The position numbers were made by a program, and so were the translations under genes. A model generated the notes under the pieces. It saw nothing but the letters and a program-made list of their open reading frames with translations, did no database searches and was not told the DNA's origin. A stretch of 64,000 bases of DNA, from NCBI GenBank assembly GCA_012295275.1, contig CM022665.1, positions 48,667,064-48,731,063 on the forward strand. Reading direction: 5' to 3'. Origin of the DNA: Chrysomallon squamiferum (taxonomy: Eukaryota > Mollusca > Gastropoda > Neomphalida > Peltospiridae). This document shows, piece by piece, positions 26,201 to 38,200 of this stretch. Positions within the stretch are counted from its first letter, which is position 1, and each line of letters opens with the position of its first letter.

Positions 26201-28745
26201 CAGCATCTGCAACATCCCAGGGATCACTAAAATAGAATCACCTTTTAATTAGTGATTAGTGATCGAAACAGTACAGTACTCAATGTAACACTTCATTCCA
26301 CTGACAGGATTTGAACCAGCTTCCTCAGCTTGACAAAGCAGTTTTATCTCAACAGAACTATTTCATACGAAGACATTAAAATTACTCTATATCAAGCAAT
26401 AAATTATGAGATTTGAAAAAAAAAAATGAAAATTAACAGGTGTTATCATTCTGAAAAAGATACAAAGCTAAAAATATTTTTACATTTATTCAAAAATAAA
26501 AAAAAATAATAATAAAAATAAAAAAAAATAAAAATAATGAACTGTTTGAAATTCAGATAGGCTGGATAATTACAAACGGTTTGAAATTTGATGTTAAAGA
26601 AAATTAAGTGTAAAAAATATTCTGATCTTAAACCATCTCTCTGTTAAACATGATAGTGAGATACAACAGAATAAGAATTATTATTATTATTATTTTTTTT
26701 TTTGGATAACATTACATCGTGTGCAGGAACCAGGACCATGGGACGTAACATTTCAGCGAATCGCATCGCTCACTGTGAGCACGAAGTCCATACAACAGAT
26801 CTACGTCACTCTTCACCAGTGGATGTTCACCCCGAACAGTCTCCTTGAAACCTTTAATCCGCTCTTTAATCTGAAAAGAAGCAGATCTGACAGTAAATGT
26901 GTAGTAGATTTCTAGACCAACTCTCACCAAACATTTCACTACAGCAGTAATTCAAAAGAAGCAGCCATTTTATTTAGTGAATTTTTTTTTATTTTTTAAT
27001 TTTTTTTTTTTTTGATCTTTTAGCAGCAAAATGTTTCTTACAAGCACTTTTCCATAAGCAGAAAAGAATATTAAAGATGTGAATAAAGTTAAAACAGAAA
27101 TGAAATATTAAAAGTAAAAGATATATTTTTAATTTCGTTGAAACTGCACCGATACTCTGATCTACTCAATATTTAGACATAACAAACCCTGTAACAGTTG
27201 TCCTCTGTGCAGGTTTGATCCTGACACCTGTAGGCTTTCTCCAGATTAATTACCAGCTCATCATCAACCACACCAGCATCATCAGCAGTTTCAAAATCAA
27301 TCTAAAATCATTTCAAAACTTTGTATTTCATGAATCTAGCTAAATACAAGTTGGATGTTGTATGTAATATTTCAGTAAAATATTAAATATGATTCTTTTG
27401 GGGTTTTTTTAATATTAAACAGAAAAAGTGCAAAACTAGTATTAATTCTGCACTCTAGACATGCACACACACACACACACATGTGCAGATATAATATAGA
27501 TTAGATATATAATATATAGATACACAGAGATATGCATACACAGATGCAGCTACATGACAGTATAGATGTACACTTATATATCCACACACAAACACAGATA
27601 TACATATATATAATGTACAGCAGATATAGACAATATATATATATTGACACCTACACAGGTTCAGATATGCAGATACAGATAGATAAACAGTTACATACAT
27701 AAACATATACACACACACACAAGGATATATAATGGACAGACAGATGTATTGGTATTTGTTGTAATCAATCTGTGATACTTTTATCTAAATTGTTTAATTT
27801 CGCAATAATACCAATTCCATTCTTATTGTACGTCAGTACACCTGACAGTGAGTGTTCTATTCTACAACATAGCTACTTCTCTGATCTAACTCAGACAGAA
27901 TCAGACTCTGAAACATTTCATTTAATAATTTTTAATTCATTTTTTTTTTTTAATTTGATAATTTTTGACTGTACTTTATTACATTAAATCCTCATTTACC
28001 TAATTCTTAGATCCGAGGCTTTGGAAAAGTTTTTCAAAAACATTTTTAACATTTTTTTTTTTTTTTTTCATTCTGATTCATCGCATAACTGACTGACAGT
28101 TAATTAATTAATTACATTTTTCAGTGCTAGCTTTGAATGGTCGAGATTTTCCACTGAATCTGCGGTTTACTGTGCTGCAGCACACAACAAATTTACAAAT
28201 GTTAAAAAAGAAAAAACAAACAAAAAAAAAAGCAGAAAACTTACTATAGTTGACTGTTCTGTACTGCTGCAACTTTCCTCGTATATTTCTAAAATAAAAA
28301 ATTAATTGGTTAAATTAATATATATAAATGTTTATGTGTATTTGTTTGTGTGTGTGTGTGTGTACATATATCTGTGTAAATGTTTACAGATGTGTACACA
28401 TCTCTATGTGTGTTTGAATAAACATTTATTATTGTACGTGTGTGTGTGTGTCTGTGTGCGTGTTTGTCTGTGTGCACAAACACATATTTATTACTATTAT
28501 TATCATTACACATAAGCTGGTATTTTTTTGTTCCTGTTACAAAATAAACAGCAATGATTATTACTGGAAAGTTTTTAATAATATGACTACTAATAATAAT
28601 TTTTTTAAACATAAACTCATACACTCATATATATATATATCTATATATATATATATATATATATGTATATTTCTTTTAAATTATTATATGTATATACTCA
28701 CACAAATACATATATATATATATATATATATACATACATGTATAG

Positions 28746-28798
<53 letters not shown>

Positions 28799-29817
28799 CA
28801 TTGATGTGGACAATTAAGAAAAAAGGTCATGTGAAAGAACCCACCATCTAAGTATTTCATCACCAGTGGACTCAAGTTCTGTCCTCCTGGTGATGGAGAG
28901 CTCTCTGACATTAAGTTGAACAAGTCTTCAGCTGACACGTGCTCGTTTGCCATGTACGCATCAAGCAGGCACTGCTTGTCTTGCATCAGGGAGTGGTGTG
29001 TCAACATCGCTGCAGTGTCAGCTGACACATCATCGTGTCTGCTGTGACGCTGTTGCATGAACTCCTCGAGAACTCGTTCATCGAAAATGGTGGAAAACGG
29101 CGGCGATGGGCTGTTCTCGGTGTAGCTCGTCACTGATGCTGTAGGGGAAAGATTACCTGAATTGAACTGAAGAGAGCCTCTGCTGTTTTCCCGGAAAATC
29201 ATTTCATCTTGAATGTTGTCATTTTTAGCACTTTCTGCACTGGCGGTCCTACTCTTCCAACTTGCTTCAGTCTTGAATATACTCAAGTTTGGAAGGTTAC
29301 CCTCGGGGAAAGGCTCGGTGCGATGCGACGGCGAGTCACCGGTGTCGTCACCCGCCTGGGTGACACTGCTTCCAGTTGCCACGTCACAGGTTCCAGACTT
29401 CTGACTGCTTTTCGACTGCTGCGAACTTTCACCAGTTCCGTAACCACTGGACTTTCTGAAACTGTTTCTCACCTCTCTGCCATGTTCCGAAACTGCGTTC
29501 GTTTCTTTCCCGTCCTCTTTGAAATGCACCGACCGTGATCGGCAGAGCACTTTGTCTGCTGGTTCAACTCCACCACAACACTGCGGATGTTCAGTCCTTC
29601 GTGGATCAGCAGCAGGTGACTCGCTTTCTATTGGAATGTTCTGTAACAGACCTGCTCTGATGTTTTGTGTACTGTAAAAAGAGTTTGAGTTCTCCTCAGG
29701 GAAGACATTATCATCATCATCATCATCACCCACGTAATTGTCATTATACACTGCATCCGCCCTTGATGAAGAGAATACTTCTCTTCTTGTTTTTGAAGTG
29801 TCAGAGACTGAACTCAT
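20684..29817 (-). CDS. Unrecognised TAZ-finger-like / STE-type pseudokinase protein, 12 exons
   Basis: Coding exons 5' to 3': 29817-28845, 28288-28245, 27301-27188, 26870-26716, 26226-26127, 25954-25805, 25076-24941, 24329-24201, 23485-23355, 22668-22534, 21674-21600, 20737-20684. Phases match throughout (2196 nt, 731 aa). Residues 1 to about 330 are Ser/Asp-rich and probably disordered. Residues 365-423 carry C-x4-C-x4-C, then H-x3-C-x4-C with the pattern CYVPW, like the first and third zinc sites of TAZ domains of CBP/p300, but with Lys for the first His and Ser423 for the last Cys. From about 490 a kinase-like fold follows: VVKK near 510 and NIVYLYW where HRD is expected (Tyr596-Leu-Tyr598), Asn603 conserved, SNL at 615-617 for DFG, PPE at 642-644 for APE, and DSWGCG. 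No glycine loop is visible. Predicted to be a scaffold or regulatory pseudokinase; function unknown. Confidence 0.85.
21780..22480. repeat. Degenerate (CTA/TAC)n trinucleotide region
   Basis: Long degenerate ACT/TAC repeats are interleaved with a recurring 'acttctatgtacaataat' block, followed by AAT/ATT-rich sequence, in the intron before pseudokinase exon 22668-22534. The long open frames here are repeat artefacts. Confidence 0.85.
23990..24122. mobile_element. 133-bp piggyBac-like MITE candidate
   Basis: The left end CCCTTTCAGTGCTATTGG and the right end (reverse complement CCCTTTCAGCACCAGTAATG) form inverted repeats. The left flank is TTAA (23986-23989) and the right flank TTAT, consistent with one mutated copy of a TTAA target duplication. 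Ends beginning CCCTTT and TTAA targeting are piggyBac-superfamily traits. No coding capacity. It sits in a pseudokinase intron. Confidence 0.6.
24735..24928. repeat. 48-bp minisatellite, 4 copies, beside a splice donor
   Basis: The spacing of the 'cagtgaat' core (24750, 24798, 24846, 24894) is exactly 48 bp. Each copy contains both a CACACATACAC and a GTGTGTATTT block, so the unit can fold back on itself. The last copy ends about 13 bp before the donor of pseudokinase exon 25076-24941. As the period is a multiple of three, long spurious frames result. Confidence 0.9.
26295..26360 (-). repeat. tRNA-derived relic (possible SINE head)
   Basis: On the minus strand the segment reads like a decayed tRNA: an exact GGTTCAAATCC block (B-box/T-loop) about 40 nt after an A-box-like region, with a partial T-stem (GCTGG/CCTGT, one mismatch). 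It lacks a good acceptor stem, so it is not a functional tRNA. A tRNA-derived SINE fragment is the likeliest explanation. Confidence 0.35.
28737..28796. repeat. (GT)n microsatellite in pseudokinase intron 1
   Basis: An uninterrupted GT tract of about 48 bp is preceded by (TA)n blocks at 28629-28735. It lies 48 bp from the donor of the large first exon. Confidence 0.9.
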
Positions 29818-30162
29818 GACAGCAAGACCAGTGTGCCAAACTACTTGTATTTGTTTGTCAGTTAACTGACATGCTGTGTTATGAAAAATAAAATAAAAAT
29901 AAAAGTTACCAGATGTTTATTTTTTTTATTGGAAAATCATTTTATGTGTTGATTCTCTGCAAGGAATCATTCATAAATTGCAATCCAAGATGGCAACTTT
30001 AATCTTCTGTAATACTGGTATTGTTTATGCGACAAACCAGCATCTCAGATAGGATGTGAATTTTTGAATTTCACTAGCACATCAACTTCAAATATTTATT
30101 TGCTTCCACTTTCATATTATGATAATATGAATCAGATAAAAAGAAGAAAACAAATTGATAAT

Positions 30163-30194
<32 letters not shown>

Positions 30195-32045
30195 AAATAA
30201 TAATAATAATAATAATAAAAACAACAATAAAACTATTTGGTTCAGTTTATAAACTAAACAGTATGCAAAGAAACATTTTAGAAACAAATTGTAAAAAAAT
30301 AAAAAAAAATAAAAAGTGAGATTAAAATTTGAGTATTCTCTTCATAAATCTTTTTAATACATGTATTTGAAAAGATTGTTAATATTAATAATGATGATAA
30401 TAAGAAGAAGAAAAAGAAGAAGAAAAAATTCTAAATGTTTTAACACATAATTTTAATATGTTTAAAGCCATTGATTGTACAATGTATTTATAAACACTAC
30501 TTAGTGATAATAGTATTGATCTAGTGGTATTTATATCAAATATATTTCATGGAAAATATAGTCACAGATTTTAACTTAAAATGTCTGTCCAGATATTAAA
30601 TAAATTTAATATTATAATTATGTTCAAGCTGGTACCGCTATGAAAATTTATTTTACCTAATAAATGTTATATTTATACTGACCTCTGCATTTTGTACTGC
30701 ATTAATTTCTGAGGTATTATCATCATATGTATAATTTCTATAAATATTAAAAATATGACATGCATTTGTCACATATAACTCGAAGTCGACACATTCAATG
30801 ATTCATATATTTTTTATATTAAGTAATATCCCTTCCCCAAAAAAAAAAAAAAAAAAAGAAAAGAAAACACTCGGCAGGTTATATTCGACTTTTGACGAAT
30901 GTGCTAAATATAAAATACGATAATCGTAACATAATAAGAAAAGGAAATGATCCAATTTTCTACCGATCTACAATAAACAAAAATAAAAATATCTGTTAAT
31001 TCATGGTTTTATGGCATTTGGATCTTTGTCTGTCAATAAGAAATTACCAAAAATTGCACATTTTACCTGATTGTAGCTGTCAACGATGCGAACGTAAATT
31101 CCTGGAAAATCATGCTTTTCTGTTTGGACTGATCCACAATTCTACGTTAAGTCGAGAGCGTAACAAAAAGAGAAGAATTGTCTAATCATTTCACCCATTG
31201 AAACGCATTCGGAGGTCCAGTGTGTAGAAAGAACAACTTTGTGTAATGCCGCCCCTTTTAAACTGAGTGCTGTGAAAACGAAAATGATTTTCTTCAAACG
31301 GTTTACTCTTCCGTCATTATCCAGATGTGATAAATTTGTTCTGAACATTTAAAGTATTGTTATTGCATATCTGCTGGTGAAAACAATGTGATGCTGTTTT
31401 TATATTGAATATCGAATAATAATAAAAAGGTATGTAACTGTATAATGTATTACTGTTACTGTTAGTCAACTTAGTGTTACTGTTAGTTACTTTAATCCGT
31501 ATACTTGCTGCACTTCGTATTTTCTGGGTCTGTTTTTATCTGATTTGGATCAATTTTTAAACTGATTTGGATGAGGAACTGGAGAGTCAATGTTTCTAAT
31601 TCTGGACATTTACTTGCAGAACATCCTCAGATTCCATGACGATATTCCAAAACATTTTATCTAAATTACTGAGTGTCCATGGATTAAAACAAAATGCATT
31701 GAATTTTATAAATATTGTCATACGGAAATGGACAAAGCAGTACAAATTTATTTATTTATATTTTTTTGTAAACAAAATGAAGTGAAGACAACTAATGTGA
31801 ATTTATTTATTTACTTAAATTATAACTGTCATTGTCATTAATGTTAACTGTTGTGTACTCTACACTGCCACACCATGTTTTGTTACATTCATGAATTGAA
31901 CACATTTGTGCATACTTAATAATAACATAGCATAACTAAGTCTTATTATTTATTATTATTATTTTTTTTTACAATTTCAGTGATTAATTACTAACACTTG
32001 AATTAAAATACGTTAATATTCACTGTCTTCTCATATCATCTACAA

Positions 32046-32076
<31 letters not shown>

Positions 32077-32160
32077 TTTATTTTTTTTTTTTTTTTTTTT
32101 TTATTTATTTTTTTATAAATCTCTATAGTGATTTATTAATGCTTTTATTTTATAGTGTAA
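29818..32160. promoter_or_regulatory. Head-to-head intergenic region of the pseudokinase gene and RMI1
   Basis: The pseudokinase ATG (29817, minus) and the RMI1 ATG (32161, plus) point away from each other across 2.3 kb. A locally less AT-biased patch at about 31060-31340 is the best candidate for a shared promoter. A strong donor consensus (AAAAG|GTATGT) at 31430 could end an RMI1 noncoding exon spliced to the acceptor at 32155, which lies five bases before the RMI1 start. Simple repeats: (AATC)n at 30165-30190, (AAT)n at 30198-30215, (TTA)n plus poly-T at 32050-32115. Confidence 0.5.
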
Positions 32161-32955
32161 ATGATGAACCATCTGGAAGCTGTTCGTATGTGGCTAGAGA
32201 AATCTTGCATTGTTGCCCCAAATGACTGGATTGAGGCTTGTTTGGAATGGATTCAGGAGCAGAATCAGGTTTGCTGAAGATCTAAACAAATTAAACTTGA
32301 GAATTTCGATTTTTACAAGATAAAGATGATTTTTTTAATTTTTTTTTTTTTTTTTTAAATGAAACATCCAGTTTGTTGTTTTGTTTTGATGAATAAAATG
32401 AAAATTTTCAGTGTTTAAATAAACCTAAAAGAATTTTCATTTTTGATTAATACAAGATTTTGAAAATTTGCTTCATGTTTTAATAGAACAGTTGGGTCTG
32501 TGCTTTTTTTATGTCTGTATAGCAATCAATACCATCTGTCTAAAATAATGCTGATTTAGCTACAATAATATTAATTTTAATATTTTCCCCATATTTCAAA
32601 ATATTTTTATTTATTTAATTCTGAGATTGATTTAAGATTATAATAGAAAGCTATATGTTTTATTTAAACAGGGGGATAGTCTACACACAGATCAACTCAA
32701 CAACTTGGTTTATGAACAGTGGTTGATGGCTGACCTCAGAGAACTAAACACTTGTTGTCTTCCACAGGAAGTAACAACAGCAACAAAATCACACCTGACA
32801 GGAAATTATCCTCTGCAGGTTTCTAGACAACTTTCTGGTTACTTTATGAAACTCTGTGTGTAAATACTCACCTCTTTGTCAAGGAAAGATTTCAAAACCA
32901 TTGAAATATCTTCTTCTTCTTCTTAATTAATTAATTAATTAATTAATTAATTAAT

Positions 32956-33006
<51 letters not shown>

Positions 33007-35167
33007 TTTTATTCAGACCAACATTTTTTAAATAATCATATTCCTCTCTATGTCAGTTAAGTTCAGTATTACTGTTTGTAGATAAATTCGTGTGTTGATG
33101 CTGGTACTCCATACTATGGCCAGCTGCAGAAAGAGAGGGGAACTGAGAATGCTAACTGCCTTGTGTCGGGAGACCAGACTTTCCAACCAGCAGTAAATTT
33201 TTACTATTTTATTTGCCTTAGTTTCATTTAGCATCAATAAAATATACTTATTATTAGTATTTTATTTATGTATTTTCACACCCACCGCTCTCTCTTTAAA
33301 GTAATCTTTTCGTCTGATGAAAATTAGGACGAAAATGTGTTTTGTATTACAAAGTTTAAATGTTTGATGCATGGTATTATGGTTCGTTAGAGCAAATCGT
33401 ACAGTTTTGTTATCTAATTCAATCACTGAGAGTTTCTGTTAGTCATCACTAATCCTGTAAGCTGCACTTAAATGACTTTATTCATCTCTCTCTCTGTATC
33501 TCTGTTTTTCTTTCTTTATTTACTTATTTCTTATCTTTTTAAAAATTTGTTTAGTGGCAACCGAAGCCATCTCGTATGTTGATTCTCAAACTGACAGACG
33601 GAACAACGGATGTTGTAGGCATGGAATATCAACACATCCCACAGCTGAAAACTGTTGTACCAGGAACAAAGGTCTGTTTTCAAAATTGTGCACTTTCTTT
33701 CTTCACTATTCTTTTCTTCTTTTTATTTGTCCTGTGTTTAATTCTTTAAAATTGTACATTTTCTTTGTTCTGTGTTCAAAATTGTACATTTTCAATGTCT
33801 CGTGTTATAAATTAGAATATGAACTAAGATTGTTTTTATATATGTATGGTCATAGTTTAGAATAAAACTAAATTGTTGTTTCTTTTGTTATGATTTGTTT
33901 TATAGGTTTTAGTACATGTTTGTGTGTTGTTGTTTTTTGGATTTTGTGCACATTCATTTTTTGTTATGTAGACTGGTAGAATGTTGAAAATTGTTTTTTA
34001 TTTTTTAAAATAAATTTTGATAAGACATTTAAGAGTTGTTTTGTAGATTTTGGTTCACAGTGGTGTGTTATTTTGTAGATTTTGGTTCATGGCTGTGTTT
34101 GTTTTGTAGATTTTAGTTCATGGTCGTGTGTTGTGTCGACGTGGGGTGTTGATGTTGAAATCAGAAAATGTCCAGGTTCTTGGCGGAGAAGTTGACTCAC
34201 TGATAGAAACTAACACAGCAGAGAACAGTCTACAGCTAGCAATGTGAGTACTCACTCATAGAAACTAACACAGCAGAGAACAGTCTACAGCTAGCAATGT
34301 GAGTACTCACTCATAGAAACTAACACAGCAGAGAACAGTCTACAGCTAGCAATGTGAGTACTCACTGATATAAACTAACACAGCAGAGAACAGTCTACAG
34401 CTAGCAATGTGAGTACTCACTGATAGAAACTAACACAGCAGAGAACAGTCTACAGCTAGCAATGTGAGTACTCACTGATAGAAACTAACAGAGCAGAGAA
34501 CAGTCTGCAGCTAGCAATGTGAGTACTCACTGATAGAAACTAACACAGCAGAGAACAGTCTACAGCTAGCAATGTGAGTACTCACTGATAGAAACTAACA
34601 CAGCAGAGAACAGTCTGCAGCTAGCAGTGTGAGTACTCACTGATAGAAACTAACACAGCAGCTAGCAGTGTGAGTACTCACTCATAGAAACTAACAGCAG
34701 CTAGCAATGTGAGTACTCACTGATAGAAACAAACACAGCAGAGAACAGTCTACAGCTAGCAATGTGAGTACTCACTGATAGAAACTAACATAGCAGAGAA
34801 CAGTCTGCAGCTAGCAATGTGAGTACTCACTGACAGAAACTAACACAGCAGCTAGCAGTGTGAGTACTCACTCATAGAAAATAACAGCAGCTAGCAGTGT
34901 GAGTACTCACTGATAGAAACTAACACAGCAGCTACCAGTGTGAGTGTGTCTGTATCTCTTAATTTCTGAAAACTCTGCACAGTGTAACTTACATATGTGT
35001 TTGACGCTGAAGATCATGTTGAAATCAGAGTGGTACAACAGTCATTGTAAATTTTACATTTTCTCTTCTCTCTTTCTCTGTACTTTGATGAGAAAGTTGG
35101 TTAACCAAAACAACATTTTTTAAAAAAAATATTTTATTGGTGAATGTGTCAGTGGAAATGGATTCGG

Positions 35168-35208
<41 letters not shown>

Positions 35209-38200
35209 CTCTCTCTCATATCTGTGTGTGTGTATGTTCTTCTTATTCTCATTTTTGCAGGCAGGAGAATTTGGCACATGCAAACAAATCAGAAAAATGT
35301 ACATTTTCTGGACGGGTTCTTTCTGAGGGTAAAAGCAAAGAGGAGGTCAAATGTGAGAATTTCTCACAGCCACAGAGAATTTCTCACGTGCAACAGGTAA
35401 AGAATGAAGCACGCTGTTCAGCTAGGTCTGTCAGAGACACAAATCAGCCGGCGAACAGGTTGTCATGGCAACTGAAAAACGATGTCAAGAAAGAGGAAAG
35501 CCATTCTCAGCACTTTGAGAAAGATGGTGAGGCACAAATATGTGAATATGTTTTGTGTGAGGAAGTTTTGTGTGTTTTGCAATTACTACAAATTTTATTA
35601 TTCGGAATATTTATTAATATTTAATTTCATAAAATGCTTTTGTGGATATAGATGAAGAAGAAGAAATGTTTTTAAGTTCTTTTTTTTTTTTTGTAAATAA
35701 ATATCTGGTATAACTGAAGAAGAAAAGTAAAAATATTCTGCTATTCTCAGTGTGAAGAAGTGTGCTGTCATCATGTTGATGAATTTACTGTCTAATTGTG
35801 ACTGTTGTTAGTTACCACACTGTGACATCATCTGTTCAGCTTTGGATTTATTCTGTTTGGTGTCAGCCCCTGGTCTTCATTCTCAGATGTGTACATATTG
35901 ATGATATTAGAGGTAAAACACAGCTGATTTCTGTGGTGTACAAGTTATGATTTATTTGCAATTTTCCGTATAGTGATTTATGTCTTTTTAATATTTGTTT
36001 CGCAAACAGATACTGGAAACAGACAGCCTAACCCAGAAAACTTTGAGGTAATTTATTTTAAACTCTGTATCATTTTGTTACAAAATTTGAACTCATATAT
36101 CTTAAGAGTACTTTGTTGATCTGTTTCTTTCATTAAATAGCTAAATGAGTGTATAGATGTACAAATGTGACTATACTTTTAATGTTGCTCATTTTCACTG
36201 TAAGACTTTCAAGAAATAATGCATTTTGGTGAGATAGTGTTAAGAAAAAAACCCACATATGATATCTTTCTACAAATATAGATGTTGCACTAGCATTTGT
36301 GTGCCAGATATTATTAGTATGCTGACAAAATTATGCGTGACAAAAAGCATGCATGACATAAACATTTATTATTCCAACAGACTGCAGAGTAACAGTTCAC
36401 AGCTTTATTAAGATTACAGTAAGTGTCAAGCACTGAAAAGTTAGAAAGGTTACACAGTTTTATGCTTTTAATCGTACAGAAATAGTTTGAACTGTGTCAG
36501 AATGTACTGTGGTATATTTCAGTGGTGTGAAGACCTGGAAGATGTGTTCATGGATGAAATGGATGATTTTGACATTGAAGATGATGTTGGACAATCATCC
36601 AGTACAACTTACAGATCTCCTGTCACAAATAGTAAATCAAACTTTGGAAGCAGTAATTCAAACTGTACAAGCAGTAAATCGAACTTTGGAAGCAGTTTTA
36701 CAAGAAATCATCAGCAGGACAGGTTTACGTCTGCTGACTCGGGTCCTGGGGAGAAGCGAGGGTCAGAGATGAGGAGACAGGCTAACACTTGTCCAGAAGA
36801 TGACTTTGAAGATGATTTTGACATGGAAGAACTGGAAATGGTGGAGTTGACCAAGCTGTGTTCACAGTCCAGTGATCAGACTGTTACAGCAGACGCAAAC
36901 ACGAAAATCAAACTTGAGTCATCTCACACTTTTCAGTGTGAAGTCTCTAATCAACATCAAAGTGTCAACAGTGTCAAAACTTGTTTTGACTACAACCAAA
37001 CTGGAGAAGAAAAGAAGACAAATAACCAGCCTGTTTTAGTTAAAAGAGAACGTTGTCTGGATTCCCAGTCTAAAACACATTTGTTTTCAAAAGACAGCAG
37101 CCTGCTCTCTGGTGTTGAAAATATAACGGAATCAAACTCGACCAAACACAGTGTATCTCCACCAAAACAGTCTTCAGAAGTCGCAGATATTCAGCTGAAA
37201 GCAAATGTTCCAAGAGCTGTCATACATCCTCTTAAGAAAAACAAACCTTCGGTTCAGTTCACCATGGAACAGTTTGTTGACAGTTCTCCACAATCGTCAA
37301 ACCACCAGGAATTCACCTACTTGTCACACGTTTTAAAACAACACGAGCCAGGAAAGACGTTCATAATAAAGGTAGCAGTAAGATTATTGTCTGAGATAGC
37401 TGGATAGCAAGATTTTTTTTGTATGATCAAAACATCAGCTGCAGTAAACAAGTTATTTAAATTATATTGTTCTTGAAGAGGTTTCAAATAATAAAACAAC
37501 AGGAAGCAGGTGACAATATTTTTAATAAAGGTATCAATAAGATTGTTATCCAAGATAACTTGATAGCAAGTGATTATATGATCAAAACATTAGCTGTGGT
37601 AAGCACATTATTTCAGTTACATAGTTCTTAAAAAGGTTTTAATGAATAAGAAACAAGATTATTTATTCGTCAAGCTGAAGAAGAATGTGAAATTGTAATA
37701 ACCAGTTTTAAAGAAAAAAAAGTTATTTCAATTTTAGGGAAAAAAAGTTATTTCATTTACGTTACTTTTAATTTAATCTGTCATCCCTCAGATTTCAGCA
37801 TATAATTTTTCGTAACTTTTTGTTAACAGAACAAGCATCACTTCAGCATATTGTTTTGTATTACGAGTGTTATTATTATTGTCATTATTTATTTTTTTAA
37901 TGCTTGGTATAATCAACGGTTTCAGGGTTATATTTCTACTCTGACAAGTAAGCTAACAAGTAAACATGGACAGAACTGGCAACTTTCTTGTAAAATCAAC
38001 GATGGATCTGCTGTTGCTGATGTGCAGCTTTCAGACAAGGTGTGTTGTCACAAATTAGTTTTCCCCTCACAGTTGAGTAATATTTAAGAAAACAGTTTAT
38101 TTGTAATTACATACCTATTTATCTACTATTCATTTTTATTAAACTTTTCTTTTTCTTTCTTACTTTTAAAAAAAATGTTTTTCCATTTTATTGTTGAGGT

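Noticed and set aside
29209-29538. Plus-strand frames of 63-109 codons
   Set aside because: Antisense shadows of the large first exon of the pseudokinase gene, which has matching splice phases with 11 other exons.
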